Of a stretch of 64,000 nt of DNA, positions 37,956 to 51,012 are shown piece after piece; positions within the stretch are counted from its first letter, which is position 1; each line of letters begins with the position of its first letter. Source of the stretch: Nymphaea colorata. Lineage: Eukaryota; Streptophyta; Magnoliopsida; Nymphaeales; Nymphaeaceae. The notes beneath the pieces are model-generated. The model did not search any database and had not been told where the DNA came from. It saw nothing but the letters and a program-made list of their open reading frames with translations. The stretch covers positions 6,870,176 through 6,934,175 of the forward strand of contig NC_045144.1 in assembly GCF_008831285.2 (NCBI RefSeq). The letters are read 5' to 3'. Position numbers and translations under genes: made by a program.

Positions 37956-40340
37956 TCTTGTGCTTGTTTGATCCAAATTCAGTTTTTGAAAAATAAGATT
38001 AGAGTTCAAATCTAAATCTAAATCTGATTATGTATGGTCAAAATAGTCGGATTTGGTAAAGATGAATCTGACAAGAATTAGATCTGTTTGCTTTCTTAGT
38101 GGTGAGAATCAAACATGAGATTTTGAAAGAAGGAACTCAAGAAAGACAAATCGATAGGTTGCCAAATTAATAATGGAATATGATAGGTGAATGGTCCAGT
38201 GCTTTGTCTTTGTAAAAGGTGCCACACTCTCATTTGGGCACTGTTGTCTCTGTTTGTGGATTGAAGTAAAGCCATTATAGAGTCCGTGGCTTTCCCATCT
38301 TTATCTAAGCAAACCTCCAGTGCTGTCGATCAACGTCAATATCAGAAGTGAATCTTTTCGACAAAAAGATGTAGATAATTGGCCTGTAACAGCGGTATCA
38401 ATTACTTGATCTTATTGACTTGTGTTTAAAAGAAGCAAAAATTAAAGTCATACCTAACTTTTTTTTTAATATTAACAACATCTACTTAGTAGTTTTTCCA
38501 TCTTAATTAAAAACACCCACAATTTACTTCTGCCAGATCAAGAAGCTAAGTTAGTAAAAATTTATTATTTAAAAAGAAACTTGAAAAGTGTAGCTATTTT
38601 ACGAACACATTTAATTTTTACTTCAACAATAATCAAACTTTCTAGAACTAATGTAAATGTGTTCTCACCTAAGCAATTTTGAATGTAGCAAAAAGTAATA
38701 AATTTGGATGCAGTTAAAAATGAATTAATAATACTATCTGGTATAATTAAATAGAGAGGCTAACACAAACTAATCAACATGAAATTTAATTCTTCATGCA
38801 TGCTAAAGACTACATTTTAGCTCAAATTAAACTTAGTGATAATCCAGGGACTAACTGAAGAAGTGAAGATGTCCTTCGATGGATGGTACACTAATTAACA
38901 ATACCAAAAAGTTAAGTGTATTTGTTGTCGTCGCCAACCTTACAGATATTTGATTTGAAAATATCTAAAATGATTAAACATTATTATTTTGTTAAGTAGA
39001 GACTAAGGTATCTGACTGAATGAAAGAAAAATTCAGTGGAGTACGCGGATGCATGCCTGACTAAGACTGAAAGCTAAGGAAGAAGCCAACAATATTGTCC
39101 ACACTGGGAGATATCAACAGCCAGTGACAGCGACTAAGGTATAAAGCATTGCAAGAATAACAAGGACTCTTAAACAATAGTTGTTAACCGAAGATGAAAC
39201 CAACTTGATTCTAATAAACTTTGGATCTTAAGCTCGTATAGCTGAGAAACAAAGGTTTTAACAAGTTTAATTACATGTGATAGGATTAGTTAAACTGTAA
39301 AGTATACGAATTATGAAATATTGTGCATACATATAGAAGTGAAGATGGACAAACAGAAGTTTAACTACAAAAAAAAGAGCGGATTCACCGACACGTAGAA
39401 AGGCGGACGTCGGTATAAAAACATTTGTCTACATGATGAGACGTTCACAACCACGGCCTGAAAAAAAAAGGCCCAAAAATCTCCCTGCCTCTAGGATCAT
39501 GGGTTGTGCCGAAGTGTGAGTAGGTGTCCGGCCGCCTTTAGCTCGATGGTGCACCCCACTACTTTTTGCAACTCAAGAGAGTAGCACTCATGAGAATCCA
39601 AACATGATGTCTGATGTAAATGTCTGATGTAAGGAACAAAGCATCACATGCATAAAAAAAAAAAAAAATTAGAAATAATAACCTTGTTCTTATTTCTTAC
39701 TTTGTTAAAATCATAAATGAATCTCTAACCAAGTTGATCTGACGAAGGCCTAACCATGAGCAAGTTGACGTGTTCTGAACTCTATTCTAGGGAACTTTTC
39801 TTTTTCAGTCCTACTAAAAATCTATATTTGTATAACCGTCGTTTGTTCTATAAAATTGTTAAATAAGGGCCGGCTTAAGGTTACTTAAGGATGCCGCTTG
39901 TAAAGGTCAAGTGGATCAGTTCTTGTCTCTTTCAATCTTTGGCCTTTGTACTGGTGAACTATAAAATAGAGGGAACACATCTGTTCTCTTCTTGGAAAAC
40001 GAAAATCTGTAAAATACCCACTTTCTCTCTCTAGCTTTCCAGCATTATTGTTCTCTTTATGAATTTGACTCTACTCGGTTCGTTTTTCTTTCGCAGCTGA
40101 ACTTGGAGTCCAAATGTTCATACAAGTGCCGATACGCCGATTTCTAATGCATGGAAAATCTGAATCGGAAATTCTTAATTTTACACCTTTTTTTGTTTTT
40201 TTATATCATTGCATCCCAAGTACGCATCTGAAATGAAATATGATCAAATTACATATTCAATTGCATATGATGAAGTCAAACCTAGTAATTAAATGTCTGA
40301 TTTACGTTCGGCCCATATATCCCAATTTAAATTGTCCGTA
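37956..40340. other. AT-rich spacer, no gene seen
   Basis: No exon-like sequence, RNA gene or bounded element recognised. Confidence 0.4.
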
Positions 40341-41285
40341 CCATAGAGAGAGGGAGAGGGAAAGAGTCAATAGTTTACCAACGCTGAGTAAGTTTTAACC
40401 TCTGCCTCTCTCTCTCTCTCTCTCTCTTTCTAAATTCACGGCTTCACCGTGTAAGAAATTTTGATCAGTCGCCCTCCCTTTCAAAAAAGTAAAAACACTT
40501 CTTTCTCTCACTAAAGAATTTCAGCGATGAGTTTAGTTCGATTCTGCAGGCCAACGTTAGCGTAAAAGCTTTTTGCTCCGAGATTAAGTCACCGACCTTC
40601 CGCGTCCTTCTTTGTCACGTCGATACGCTCAGCGAGGAAGGAAGAGCGGGCGGAGGACTCCTCCGACTGCCCTCTTTGTCATTTTCAAGTATCCGCTTCT
40701 TTGCAACGCTCAGTCTCTCTCGCTCGGGCAAAAGTTTTAAAAAATTAGTTTTCGATTGACGGGGACATTGTTTCTGAGTTGCAATGGGGGGAAAATCTAC
40801 ATGTAGAATCTGTCTTATGAGCGCCGAAGGAATTTTCTTTGCATAGTTTTGCGTGACAATGCGCGGTCCTTTACGAGGAGTTGGTGAAGCGTTTTTATCC
40901 TCTCTTTACCTCGGAATCTTGTTGCGTTTCTAGAGAGAGAAAGAGGGGAGAAAGAGAGGTGACAAAAATTAAAATGGAGGCGAGGATGATTCCAACGCAT
41001 CGTGGGGGCACGTGTATGTAGCAAAGAAGGTAAAAAATTCTTGTGCACCCATGATTCCTTCTTCCCTAAAAATTAAAAGAATCTCGTATTCCTGCATTTT
41101 TAAATCTCTCCCCCTCCTTCTTTTTTATCATTTTCATTCGGTTGCTTATTGCAGTTGCTTGAAGGTCCTTTTTTCTTTTCTCTCACATCTTGTGTGCACC
41201 TATAATTTTCGGTCATGTCTTATGTGCACCTATAATTCATTCCTTAAAGGCTTTCATATTTTTTCGTTTTTTTAATCTCTCTCTC

Positions 41286-41322
<37 letters not shown>

Positions 41323-41713
41323 AGTTTATTAATATCAGTTGTCTTCGTTTATTTGATTGCTTGGTTTCAGGTTTTGCTTCTTCTCCCGTTCTCTCTGTTG
41401 GTTTTCTGCTTCAGCGTAATTGGGAGCCTCAACGGCAGATTGAAGCAAACTCTGCCTTCGTTTCTGAGTTTTAGTCTTCTGCTTTTTGGGCTTGATTTGC
41501 TGCGCTGGCTACTTCTAGGAATTGTAACTTTTGGTTGCATTTTTTGTAACACCGGGATTTTGTTTACCCTGTGTTTGTGGGGAAGAGGACGGTCTCTCCT
41601 CTAAGCTTTTCTGGGGAGGCAGGCGTTGATTTTTTATTATTTTATGATATTATTTTTTTTTCGGCCCTTGTGCTTTAGGAGCTCTAGCCTGAGATCTGTT
41701 GGTTTGATTTGAA

Positions 41714-41760
<47 letters not shown>

Positions 41761-41918
41761 CTCGCTCTCGCTTGAGTACTCCTCTGCAACAAAGTAGTTT
41801 GGTTGAATTTTCGGTTCTAAATTCACTATTCAAGGTAGTGGCAATTCAGCTGTTGGGGTGCTGGATTGCGTGAGGAAGCTTCCTCTGGGTTGGTTATAAA
41901 GTGTAGCCTTTTAAAGAG
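40341..41918 (+). promoter_or_regulatory. Promoter and 5' leader region of 6-phosphogluconolactonase
   Basis: Pyrimidine-rich DNA with CT runs at about 40403-40428, 41275-41319 and 41716-41775, typical of plant 5' leaders. The phrase cttgtgtgcacctataatt appears twice 30 bp apart (41189, 41219), with a looser copy at 41040. A donor-like aag/gtaaaa near 41030 and acceptor-like tttcag near 41370 allow a 5' UTR intron. No clear TATA box. Confidence 0.45.
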
Positions 41919-44900
41919 ATGGATGGTGGTGGTGAGTCTGCGAAGAGGGGAGACTTGAGAATTCATGATAACTTGGATGACCTCGCCACAGACTTGGCCG
42001 ATTTTGTGGCAGAATTGTCGGAGGTTGCTGTGAAAGAAAGAGGCTACTTCGCCGTTGCATTATCTGGTGGATCGTTGATTGGCTTAATGGGGTATGCTCA
42101 ATTATACTGATAGATATATTCATGAGTTGTTTCAATCATTTTTCGTGGTGATTTTTGCTCATTTTTTGTTGTTCTGCGTTTTCCATTACACATGTTGGTT
42201 TTTCCTCTCCTTTTTTTCTGGTTGATTTGTTGTTTTTCCTCATTCCAGTGATCGTGAAGTTATTGAGTTTTATAGTTTGGGTTGAGAAACAGGAAACTTT
42301 GCGAGGCTCATTATCAGAGGACAGTAGATTGGGCAAAATGGCATATATTTTGGGTTGATGAGAGAGTAGTAGCCAAGAACCATCCTGACAGCAATTACAA
42401 ATCGGCCAAGGACGGGTTGCTCTCAAAGGTACATCACATTATTTTCCTATTAGCACATTTTCAATAATACCTTGGTCAGTTTCTGCTTTTTGCGTGTCTT
42501 TCTTTAGATCTAGGAAATTGTAGTGCAAGACGTTGGGTGGGTGCCATAATGCTTTCCCATGGTAAGTGTGGTTAGACTTCCCTTTGACCTTGGTAATTAA
42601 GAAGCTATAACGGGTAAAACTTGGCTGATCATGTTTAGGTTCTAATCGCCATTTTCTGTTAGATTATTTTTCGAAGGATGGGTATTTTGTTGGTCAGTTG
42701 ATTCTTTCAGTTGGTTGAGACTTGAAGGTCGTTCCTTAGCCGCTAAAGAATTTAGTGCTTTGCCTACGCGAATTGTCATTCATTGCTTTTCTTCTCTTCA
42801 GCAATTTGTCCTATTTATCAGTATGTCCTGATGGGTTTAATGAGGAAGCTATGGTTATTGAGGATCTCAGTCTTGATCTTTGTCAAAGAGTTGGATGCAG
42901 AGGCTTATTCCCTGGTCTTGTCTTGATGCTGTTGTAAACGCACCACACCAAGATTGGTTCTACATATTGTACTCAGCTTTTATGGAGCTTGGAATTCATG
43001 GTCCTAGTGTTAGAGACTTAGAGTTGATGGAAAGGATTGGAGATCCTTAGCATCGGTAAGGAAAGAAAGTAGTTCTGTAGTTTGTGATAGATCAAGCAAG
43101 TATGACCACTCATTTTCACATTTGAGCGGTGTTATTCAACCAGCTCACACATCGTTTCTTTGTCCTGACACATTGTGGCGTACCATTGCAGCTTGTCATT
43201 TGCATGGGTCTTGCAACTTCTGTTAAATGTCTATCTGAATTGAAAGAATAGGAAAATATAAGAGGTTATGTCCCTCAATGTTTATGTGTCACCTCATACT
43301 TCTGTCACCTCATACTTCACATTGGTTTGGTCAATTAATTGTTGAGGCTGGTCATATTAGTCTTCCATAGTCAATGTGGACAGACATAGTGGTGCATTAA
43401 GATAGTCAAATATTAGAAGGATGTAAATCTGTCATGAATTTGTGTTACTTAAATCATGCAGGCAACACCCATCAGTCTAGATATTGGGTATTTTATGTTA
43501 ATTTCCTAGCTCTAAAGACCCTGACATTTATAAAGTGCTAAATTGTTGCTTTCTGCTAAACGACTGTTTTCACTTACCATCTTTGTCCCAATGTATTTTT
43601 GATGTTGTTGATATGTCTCCCGCCTCACCTTTTATTGATCTTCTATTTGTGAGTCACCTAAAGGTGCAAACGTGTAATCTTGATCAATGTCTTTTAGTTT
43701 TCATTGTGTAATTGTTATTTGGTCTGTGCATGTTGGTACGTGGAAGTATGATATCTCGATTGTCTAGTGTGTAATGCCATGAGTATTAAGTGGAGACCAG
43801 AATCTATGCTGATGATGTCTATTCTTGTGCTTTAAGTACTCTGTACCTGGTAGATGCCTCTGCAACTTTCAGTGCTGGTGTGCTTTATAGTCTTTGACTA
43901 GTCTTAGAAGTAAAAATTCCTTTTCTTCACCTTTTTTGAGTTTACTCTGTCCTTTATGGCTGGCAGATATGCAACTATATCTGTTCTAGAATCTTCTTAA
44001 TTTAGCTTTTCTTGTTCTTGAATGAGGAACCTTGCTTTTTCCCAATGAAAAAACAGATGATTCACGAGTTAGTACCAGTGCTTTATTGTGGCAGCTGTTC
44101 ATATGTGGATGTGAAAAATAAAAGAAATGCATGAACTCTTGAAAGGATTATGCTATTATTGACTTTTTTGAGAATTGCCAGCTATTTCCTCAATTCATAT
44201 TTCATAGACAGTGGATGTTTACTTCTTTTTCTCCTTTATTCTGCTCTTATCCTTTAATATTTTATTTTTTTCTTTTTTCTTTTTTTTTTCTCTTCCACCT
44301 GTCTGAGATCCATGTTCAATCTCCTCGGTTGTAGAAATCAATAGAATCAAGCAAAGGCTTGCTATACTTGAAAGTTGAAACTAAGCAGCATGTACCTAAC
44401 CTGATCTGACTAAACGTGTTCAGAGTTGGAGTTATGCATCTGAACTTAATATTCAAAAGCATACGACACTACATTATTTTGTGTAAATTTAACTAGGATT
44501 TGGTTAATGAGGTGTTTGGAATTGTTTATATCTGAATGCAGTCCAATCTAGTATATGAGGCAATTTGATGAGGATAATAACCATCTTTGAATGAGAACAG
44601 TATTTGTCCCATTATCATCTTTCACTGTGATATACTGTCTTGTCTCATTCTTTGTGTATTTGTTTTCTGTTCAGAAGACACATTCTGAATCCAGCTTTTG
44701 CTCCAAAAATTGTCCACACATGATCTATAATATTTTAGGTTTCAATCCCTTAACCAGGAAATAAAGTGATACTGCAATTCTAACTTTGGCTTCTTCCATT
44801 ACTGAACATGGATATGCTGCATCATATAATGGTCACTGTATCTGCAGGACGTGTAGTAGGTGAATTTTTGTGGTTGTCTCATGGTTGCTTAACTCATTTG

Positions 44901-46304
44901 CAGTTTTGCGGTGGTCTCTTGACCTCTTAGGATGAACTCCACCTTGCTGAGTTCTTTGCAAATGACAGAGGAACTAACAGTTGCAACTGAGACCTCAAAT
45001 CTCTTATTGCTTTACACACAAATAGCACTTAACACATGTGGTTCAGGTCCTGATGTTGCTCTAGGATGATCCACATGGCTGCACAATCACGAATATCATG
45101 TCCTGATAGGCACTATCTTCTCTGTCTTTTTCTAAGTAAAAGACATGCATGTGCATAGAACGTGAGGATGCAGCTATCCCTGATTCACCGTGTCTTGGTT
45201 CACTTTTGGTCTTCGCTACCTAAGGTGTCAATCGCTTCTTTTAGTTTGTGTTACATATTAGTACCAGAATGGCAATCCCTCACTGGATATTTTATGCTAC
45301 TTCAGTTTCTGGAATTACCTTTGTCTCTTAATCTCGTGCACAGTTGTATGTTCTATTTGTGGCGTCTCTTTCTTGCTTCGTAACTCAATGTATTGCTGTG
45401 TTGTGGTACTTGCTAGAAAATTATATGTTCCTATGTGTTCTTTAAGAGAAAGAGTCATTGAGGAAGCACCTCAAGGATGCCATATTCTGATAAAAGGTGT
45501 TCTTATAAAAGTTCGTGCAAAGACTCAGGTTCTGTAATTTTTTTCCTCATTGACTGCATTTGTGAAATTAACTGAACAGAGGACATGCTAATAATATTTA
45601 TACGGAATCTAAAGTGCTTATGTGCATGTGTGCACGGAATCCTTAGCAACATCATAAAATTTTTTGTACCAGTTTATAATGTAAATATATTTGTTTCATA
45701 TATATGGTAGTAGCACATCTGCGTATGTTTTAATGTCTCTGAGTATAATGGTTTCTAAGAATGCTGCTGATTTATAAGAATGCTGAAAGGTCTGTTGAAT
45801 TTCATGCTGTAGGTTCCTATCATCCCAAGCCATGTCTACTCAATCAATGACTCACTGTCAGCAGAGCAGGCAGCAGAAGAATATGGATTTGTCCTCAGGC
45901 AGCTTGTGAAGACACGGGTAGTGGACGTGTTGGAGAGCAGCGACTGCCCGAAGTTTGACCTCATCCTCCTGGGCATGGGTCCAGATGGGCACGTAGCATC
46001 TCTCTTCCCAAACCACTCGGCCATGAATGAGAAAGATGAATGGGTGACCTTCATCACTGATTCTCCTAAGCCACCGCCCGAGAGGATAACATTTACTCTG
46101 CCAGTCATCAACTCTGCTGCCAATGTCGTTGTTGTCGTGACGGGCAGCAGCAAAGCCGAAGCGGTCCGCTTGGCCATTGATGAGACTCCTGAGCAGGTGG
46201 TGCCAGCACGTTTAGTCAGCCCAAGTGATGGAAAATTAGTCTGGTTTTTGGACAGGGAGGCTGCATCAGCGTTCATTGCCAGTTATTCGGTTGAAAGTTC
46301 TTGA
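41919..46304 (+). CDS. PGL: 6-phosphogluconolactonase
   Basis: Three exons: 41919-42091, 42293-42428 and 45813-46304, giving 266 aa, the usual family length. Introns are GT-AG and phases fit; the second intron is 3384 bp. The enzyme hydrolyses 6-phosphogluconolactone to 6-phosphogluconate, the second step of the oxidative pentose phosphate pathway. Diagnostic motifs: ALSGGS (residues 47-52) for substrate phosphate, WVDERVV in exon 2, and [16 protein letters not shown] with Asp161 and His163, the catalytic region. There is no N-terminal transit peptide and the C-terminus (SVESS) is not a peroxisomal signal, so a cytosolic form is most likely. The gene ends 390 bp from the stop of the convergent FLN2-like gene, so their 3' ends may overlap as transcripts. 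Confidence 0.94.
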
Positions 46305-46693
46305 CCAAAGCAGGGATAACAGAATGAGCGGTTCTACAGAGTGTCCTTTTCGTTTTAAATTTTGGTCTGTTGTTTGATCTGCCCACGTTTTCTTCCTTTC
46401 GTTTCCATTGTGTTTCTGTAACAGGGAACGACTAATAAGATGGCCAAAGAAGCCTTTAGTGAGTGAACTTTGTTGTCTATATCATGTTCATTTTTGGCAA
46501 GGACTAACGAATTTGACCAACTAATGTAATTAAAGTGGAAGTACGTGGGATTCCAACGGAACAGATGATACTTTTCCTGTGTGGAACATCATATATTGAA
46601 AAGCCTCATCTATTTATCCTCTGTCAACAATGAAATGGACTAAAGGCGTACAAAATTTTTCCATGGAATGGAAGTGGACACATTGGACTTAGC
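46305..46693. other. Shared 3' region between two convergent genes
   Basis: 389 bp between the lactonase stop and the FLN2-like stop. It must hold both 3' UTRs; aataag near 46433 could serve the lactonase poly(A) signal. Nothing else is seen. Confidence 0.5.
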
Positions 46694-49600
46694 TTAAGGG
46701 CTTTGAGGTTCCAAGGTTCTGAATTCCTTCTCCGAAAGGCTTCTTCTTCCATTCAGTTCAAAAGCGAAGTCTCCTTCAGTTCCTTCATGAGAGGGAAAGC
46801 CTCTAATCCGAGCCATTATCCATTGTTCTGTAACTCCACGATTTATAGCATACTTAAGCGTATGGTGCAGGTATCCCTTATCAGTAGACAACTCTGGTTG
46901 CACTACAAATTTCTTCATGATGGCTGACACAAGATTGCAATTCTATTAGAAGGCCAATATTTGCTTGAAATCCTATAAACATTTGAGTAAGACGTATAAC
47001 ATAAACAAGCAATAGCATGACACATGATTAAAGACAGATAACATAAATACATGCATACTTGAATCAGCGGCTATTCTAAAAAAAATCAAAATAAAGAACT
47101 CCATTGCTTGAAATAGGAGGAAAAAAAGCATCATCTTGGTGACCTTAGTTTCTCGAAGCACCATAACTGAAAGGATCTAAGGTGATGAATAGATTCACAT
47201 AAGAACTACGTGGATCCATCAAATCTAAGACGCAGAAACATCCAACAAAGTGCATGTACACTATGTTAGTTGGACAACTTATCTCTAACATACGTTATAG
47301 TTCAATCAGAAAAGTAAAAGTTCACACCAACAAAGCACTGGAGTGCATCCAGAAGAGGTTTCTTCTGTCCGTTGGCACAGACTATGAACAGAGATTCTAA
47401 ATTTGGCTCTACCATCAGCGACATTCCCCAGAGAATGTGCAGAGTTTCTTTGTTTTTGAAACTAATGCATCTTAAATAAACCTAGCATAAAACAAAAAAC
47501 TGCTATTACTGATGTAGACTTGATAAAGAAAAAAGATTTGAAGAGCACACCTGCAACAATTCCATCTCCTGCAGAAGACATGTCGCATGTAAAAGGAGTG
47601 ATTGGAGGATCCTCCATGCCAAGAACTGAACCGTTGCAAGTACCAGTGTAATAGTGTATCTTTGATGTCCCATTGGTAACAAACAGAACTTTCAGATTTT
47701 CATGCCACAGTGAAGAAAACATTTCCGGCTTATGATGTACAAACTTTGACTTGTCATTATCATTTGTGTCGAACTTCTCAGAAGGTTTGATTTCACATAG
47801 AAACTCTATTTCTTGTTTGGTCACCTCAATGAAGTTGGCCTGCTTCCATGCTTGGTCAATGAACATCTTCGTTTCTGAACTGGACTCCCACAGGGGCAAT
47901 GGGAGATTCAAATCAAAAAAGATGGATGCACCAAATTTTTTTGCAATCTTGATCGCCTGCATGGTTGTACCTCGCATGCTATCATCAAGCAGGCATGACG
48001 AGTTGAAGTAAAACATCTTTGCCTGCATGGAAAAGATACACATATAATTAAAGTATTATGGGCATTAGCAGCATATTTAAGCGGCTTGATGAGCAAGGAT
48101 GAACAAATGCAGATGAACAAACATAAAAAGATTCTACCTTAGATTAAATTAACCTGATATGTTCCCAAAATTGGATATACAAAGAGAGTAAACTTAACAG
48201 AATAAATTCTTTAAAGAATCAAAACCATATATGACACCTAAAAGAAAAACTTAGTGTACCTCCTTTAGAACATCAATATTGATTTCGGAACTCAGCAGAC
48301 AATCTTCTGCACATGGTCCGACACAAGTACCATTTAGTTTAGCACCCCTTTTATTGATCTTCATATAGGTCATTGCTGTCGTTTTTGAACCATCCATACA
48401 TACTGATCTTGTCTGGACGCCATTTACATTTAAAAAGTAAAGCATACCCTGACCATACTCATCGTCTCCAAGTTTACCCATGAATGCAGCCCGCCCACCA
48501 ATACTGGCAAGAGCAACTGCAACACTGGATGACGATCCTCCAGGAGCCCGCACAAACCGTTCTGGAGCCCATAACATATCTTTTCTGGCTTCATGAATAT
48601 CAGGGTCTATCAGCCTGTTAGCAGGCCTTCCAGAGGGTAAGAATGCATGTTGAGCTGCTCCAAAGCAGCAAACAAGAGGTGGCCAACCGTATGTCATACT
48701 GATGTCTTCATCCTCAGGTAGGTTTAATTTTGGGTCTTCCTCTTTGTCACTTTTCAAGCTTAGTTTCTCCAGGTTCTCAAACTCTTCAGTGTCACTATCA
48801 TCCTGCTTGCTAACATCAGTCTGCTTTGTTCTCTTCCTTCCACTAGCCTTCTTGGTATCCTTTTCTTCGTCGGACACAGGTAACTTCACCGTGGCTGCCA
48901 TGAGAAAAAAACCAAAAGCAAAAAAGGTATGAATGGTGGTAAGATCTAAAAATGGACTTGCTAGGAGAAGTCAAACTGTTATGATTCATGAATGTTCTCC
49001 AGAAGTTACGGATGCATGGTACCTTTCTTTCGAGCTCTTCGTGATACAGTGCCAGCCTTTTCCTTGGACACAGGTGCAATGTTCTCTTCCAGTTCACCAT
49101 TAGTAGCCACTGCTGAAACCGTGATCCCCCCTGAATCCTCTGATTTCTTCTTCCTGCCTCTTTTTGGTGATCTTTCAGAAGCTTTTGATGATGGTTTGCC
49201 ATTTATAGCCTCGTCTTTTGTCACATTATCAGTTTCAGGCTCTTCTGAGTTCTTGCTTAAGCAGAGCAATTTACCAGACCATTGTTTGTGTAACTTTAAA
49301 TTGTTAACCCGAACATGACCAGGTGGAAAAGCTACTGGAAAGTTTAATTGCCACCTGCGAACATGCCACAAATACAGATATAAGTGATTTAAACAAATAA
49401 ATGGCATAATATAATACGACACCTCCTTGATGTACTGGTAGTACATTCTCAAACATTTGAACTGTTTACAGTTTACATAAGCAGACCTTATTATCAAAGA
49501 AGACGTGCAAAATAACACTTTAACAACATATGAAATTTGTCATTTTCCAGATCAAGGATAGCGGATCTCGACTAGTCATTTACAAGCCCAGGCTTCTTGT

Positions 49601-51012
49601 GGACAAAATAAACTAGTCATTGTATTATCTAGACGAATCATTCATTGAAGTTAATTATCCTAACCACCTTTTGACTAACGCTGTTCAAACTTCAAACTAA
49701 AGCTGCCTATTTTTTTCCTCAATTCTGTCGCTTGTCAATCTCCAACATTTTTTGTTCCCTACTATTATGAGACTTTCTCAAGAGTGGAGAGCGACATACT
49801 TCTTTACTACGACAAAGGCAAAGTACATGATAGGCCTTCCTAACGTGAGGGAAAGAACAATGCTATTGCTTTACAGAAAAAGCTGATAAGGATGAAAGGT
49901 CAATCAATACAACGGAAACATAACCAACTTTATTCAAAAAGGATCACATGAGGTAGCCCATTGTCCTTATAACCCCCACGCATAGCTAATACAGCAAACA
50001 CATGTATTGTCCGCATGTTCAGTTTAACATATTTCAGGACACAGAGTTATTGGGATCTAGCCATGAACGGGCATAAACATGTATCCGTTTTCTGTTTAAA
50101 TTGCTATGTCCAAGTAAATACATGAACTCAATCCCCTCTTCGTCTAACGTGCCATGGCTCTAACTATGCAGCAAACTTCCTAAGCACTCTCAGCATTTAA
50201 GAAAAACTAAAAAACCAAGAAATAGTTACATATGAGTAGAGATATAAAGACAACCTCCCCTGGTTAACATGCCACTTCTCTACAATCCAGTAGCAAGAGT
50301 CATTCCCGTGTATTTCAACACTGGAAAAGACCTAATAGACTGAGACATTCTTTAACCTAAGCATTTAATGCACTTAATGAACATTAATATGTGGAGAGAT
50401 TGTTTATAATAACAGAGAGGCCATGCGTTCTAGCAGTCAGACCCCGAGCCTAGTGAAGAAATTCGAGGCCATCCAGCTTCAATATCAAGAGTTCGTATAT
50501 CCATTAAAATCAGGCTCCTTCTAAGGCACTTCGGAACAACTCGTTATGCCTGAACCTCCTAAAGCTCAATTGCTGACCTGAAAATAGATCTAAGACCATC
50601 TTCTGAACGTATAAAAGACATCAACAGTTTGCAAGCAAAGGTTCCTTGTATTTTCTTCACCAGAGCTTGATGGGTCAATCTCCTCCCCAAATTATTTTAT
50701 ATTACAGTGAAAGCCTCCATCAGAAACCAGCAAAAGCACAGACGACTTTGGGAAGTGAGGAGAAAGCGGCAGATATCAGACATCGGTTCTAGTGAAAAGG
50801 ATTCGTCGGGTGCTATGGCATTCACCTTAAAGGTAGTTAACGGAGCCACTAACACATGTTAAGAAGAACGTAAGGCCCCCAGAATTCAACTGATACATAG
50901 TATATGCATTTCTGATGATGCCATGAGGTTCCCAAGAAGAAGAAGAAGAAGAAAGGAGGAAGAGTGACCTGACCAAAGAATGGCGAGCGAGGGGTGAGCA
51001 AAAAACTGCCAT
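46694..51012 (-). CDS. FLN2: Fructokinase-like protein 2, plastid (FLN2-type pfkB protein)
   Basis: Five exons: 50969-51012, 49023-49354, 48260-48894, 47551-48022, 46694-46923; 570 aa, with every junction in phase. An in-frame TGA lies 24 bp upstream, supporting this start. Order: short Ser/Arg transit-like N-terminus, a charged linker (about residues 50-190) with basic patches KRGRKKK, RRARKK and GRKRTK, then a pfkB domain from TYGWPPLVCCFG (near 193). The phrases PSGRPANRL, RAPGG, FMGKLG and NLPLPLW match FLN2 more than FLN1. The second pfkB signature reads SSAGDG, with Ser at the first Gly of GAGD though Asp490 remains. FLN proteins are known as parts of the plastid-encoded RNA polymerase complex and thioredoxin z partners, with no shown sugar-kinase activity. 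Its likely role is chloroplast transcription and early greening. Confidence 0.92.

Noticed and set aside
32137-41918. A novel gene system in the long gene-free stretch
   Set aside because: No frame longer than about 130 codons, no domain, no consistent splice chain; nothing supports a gene here.
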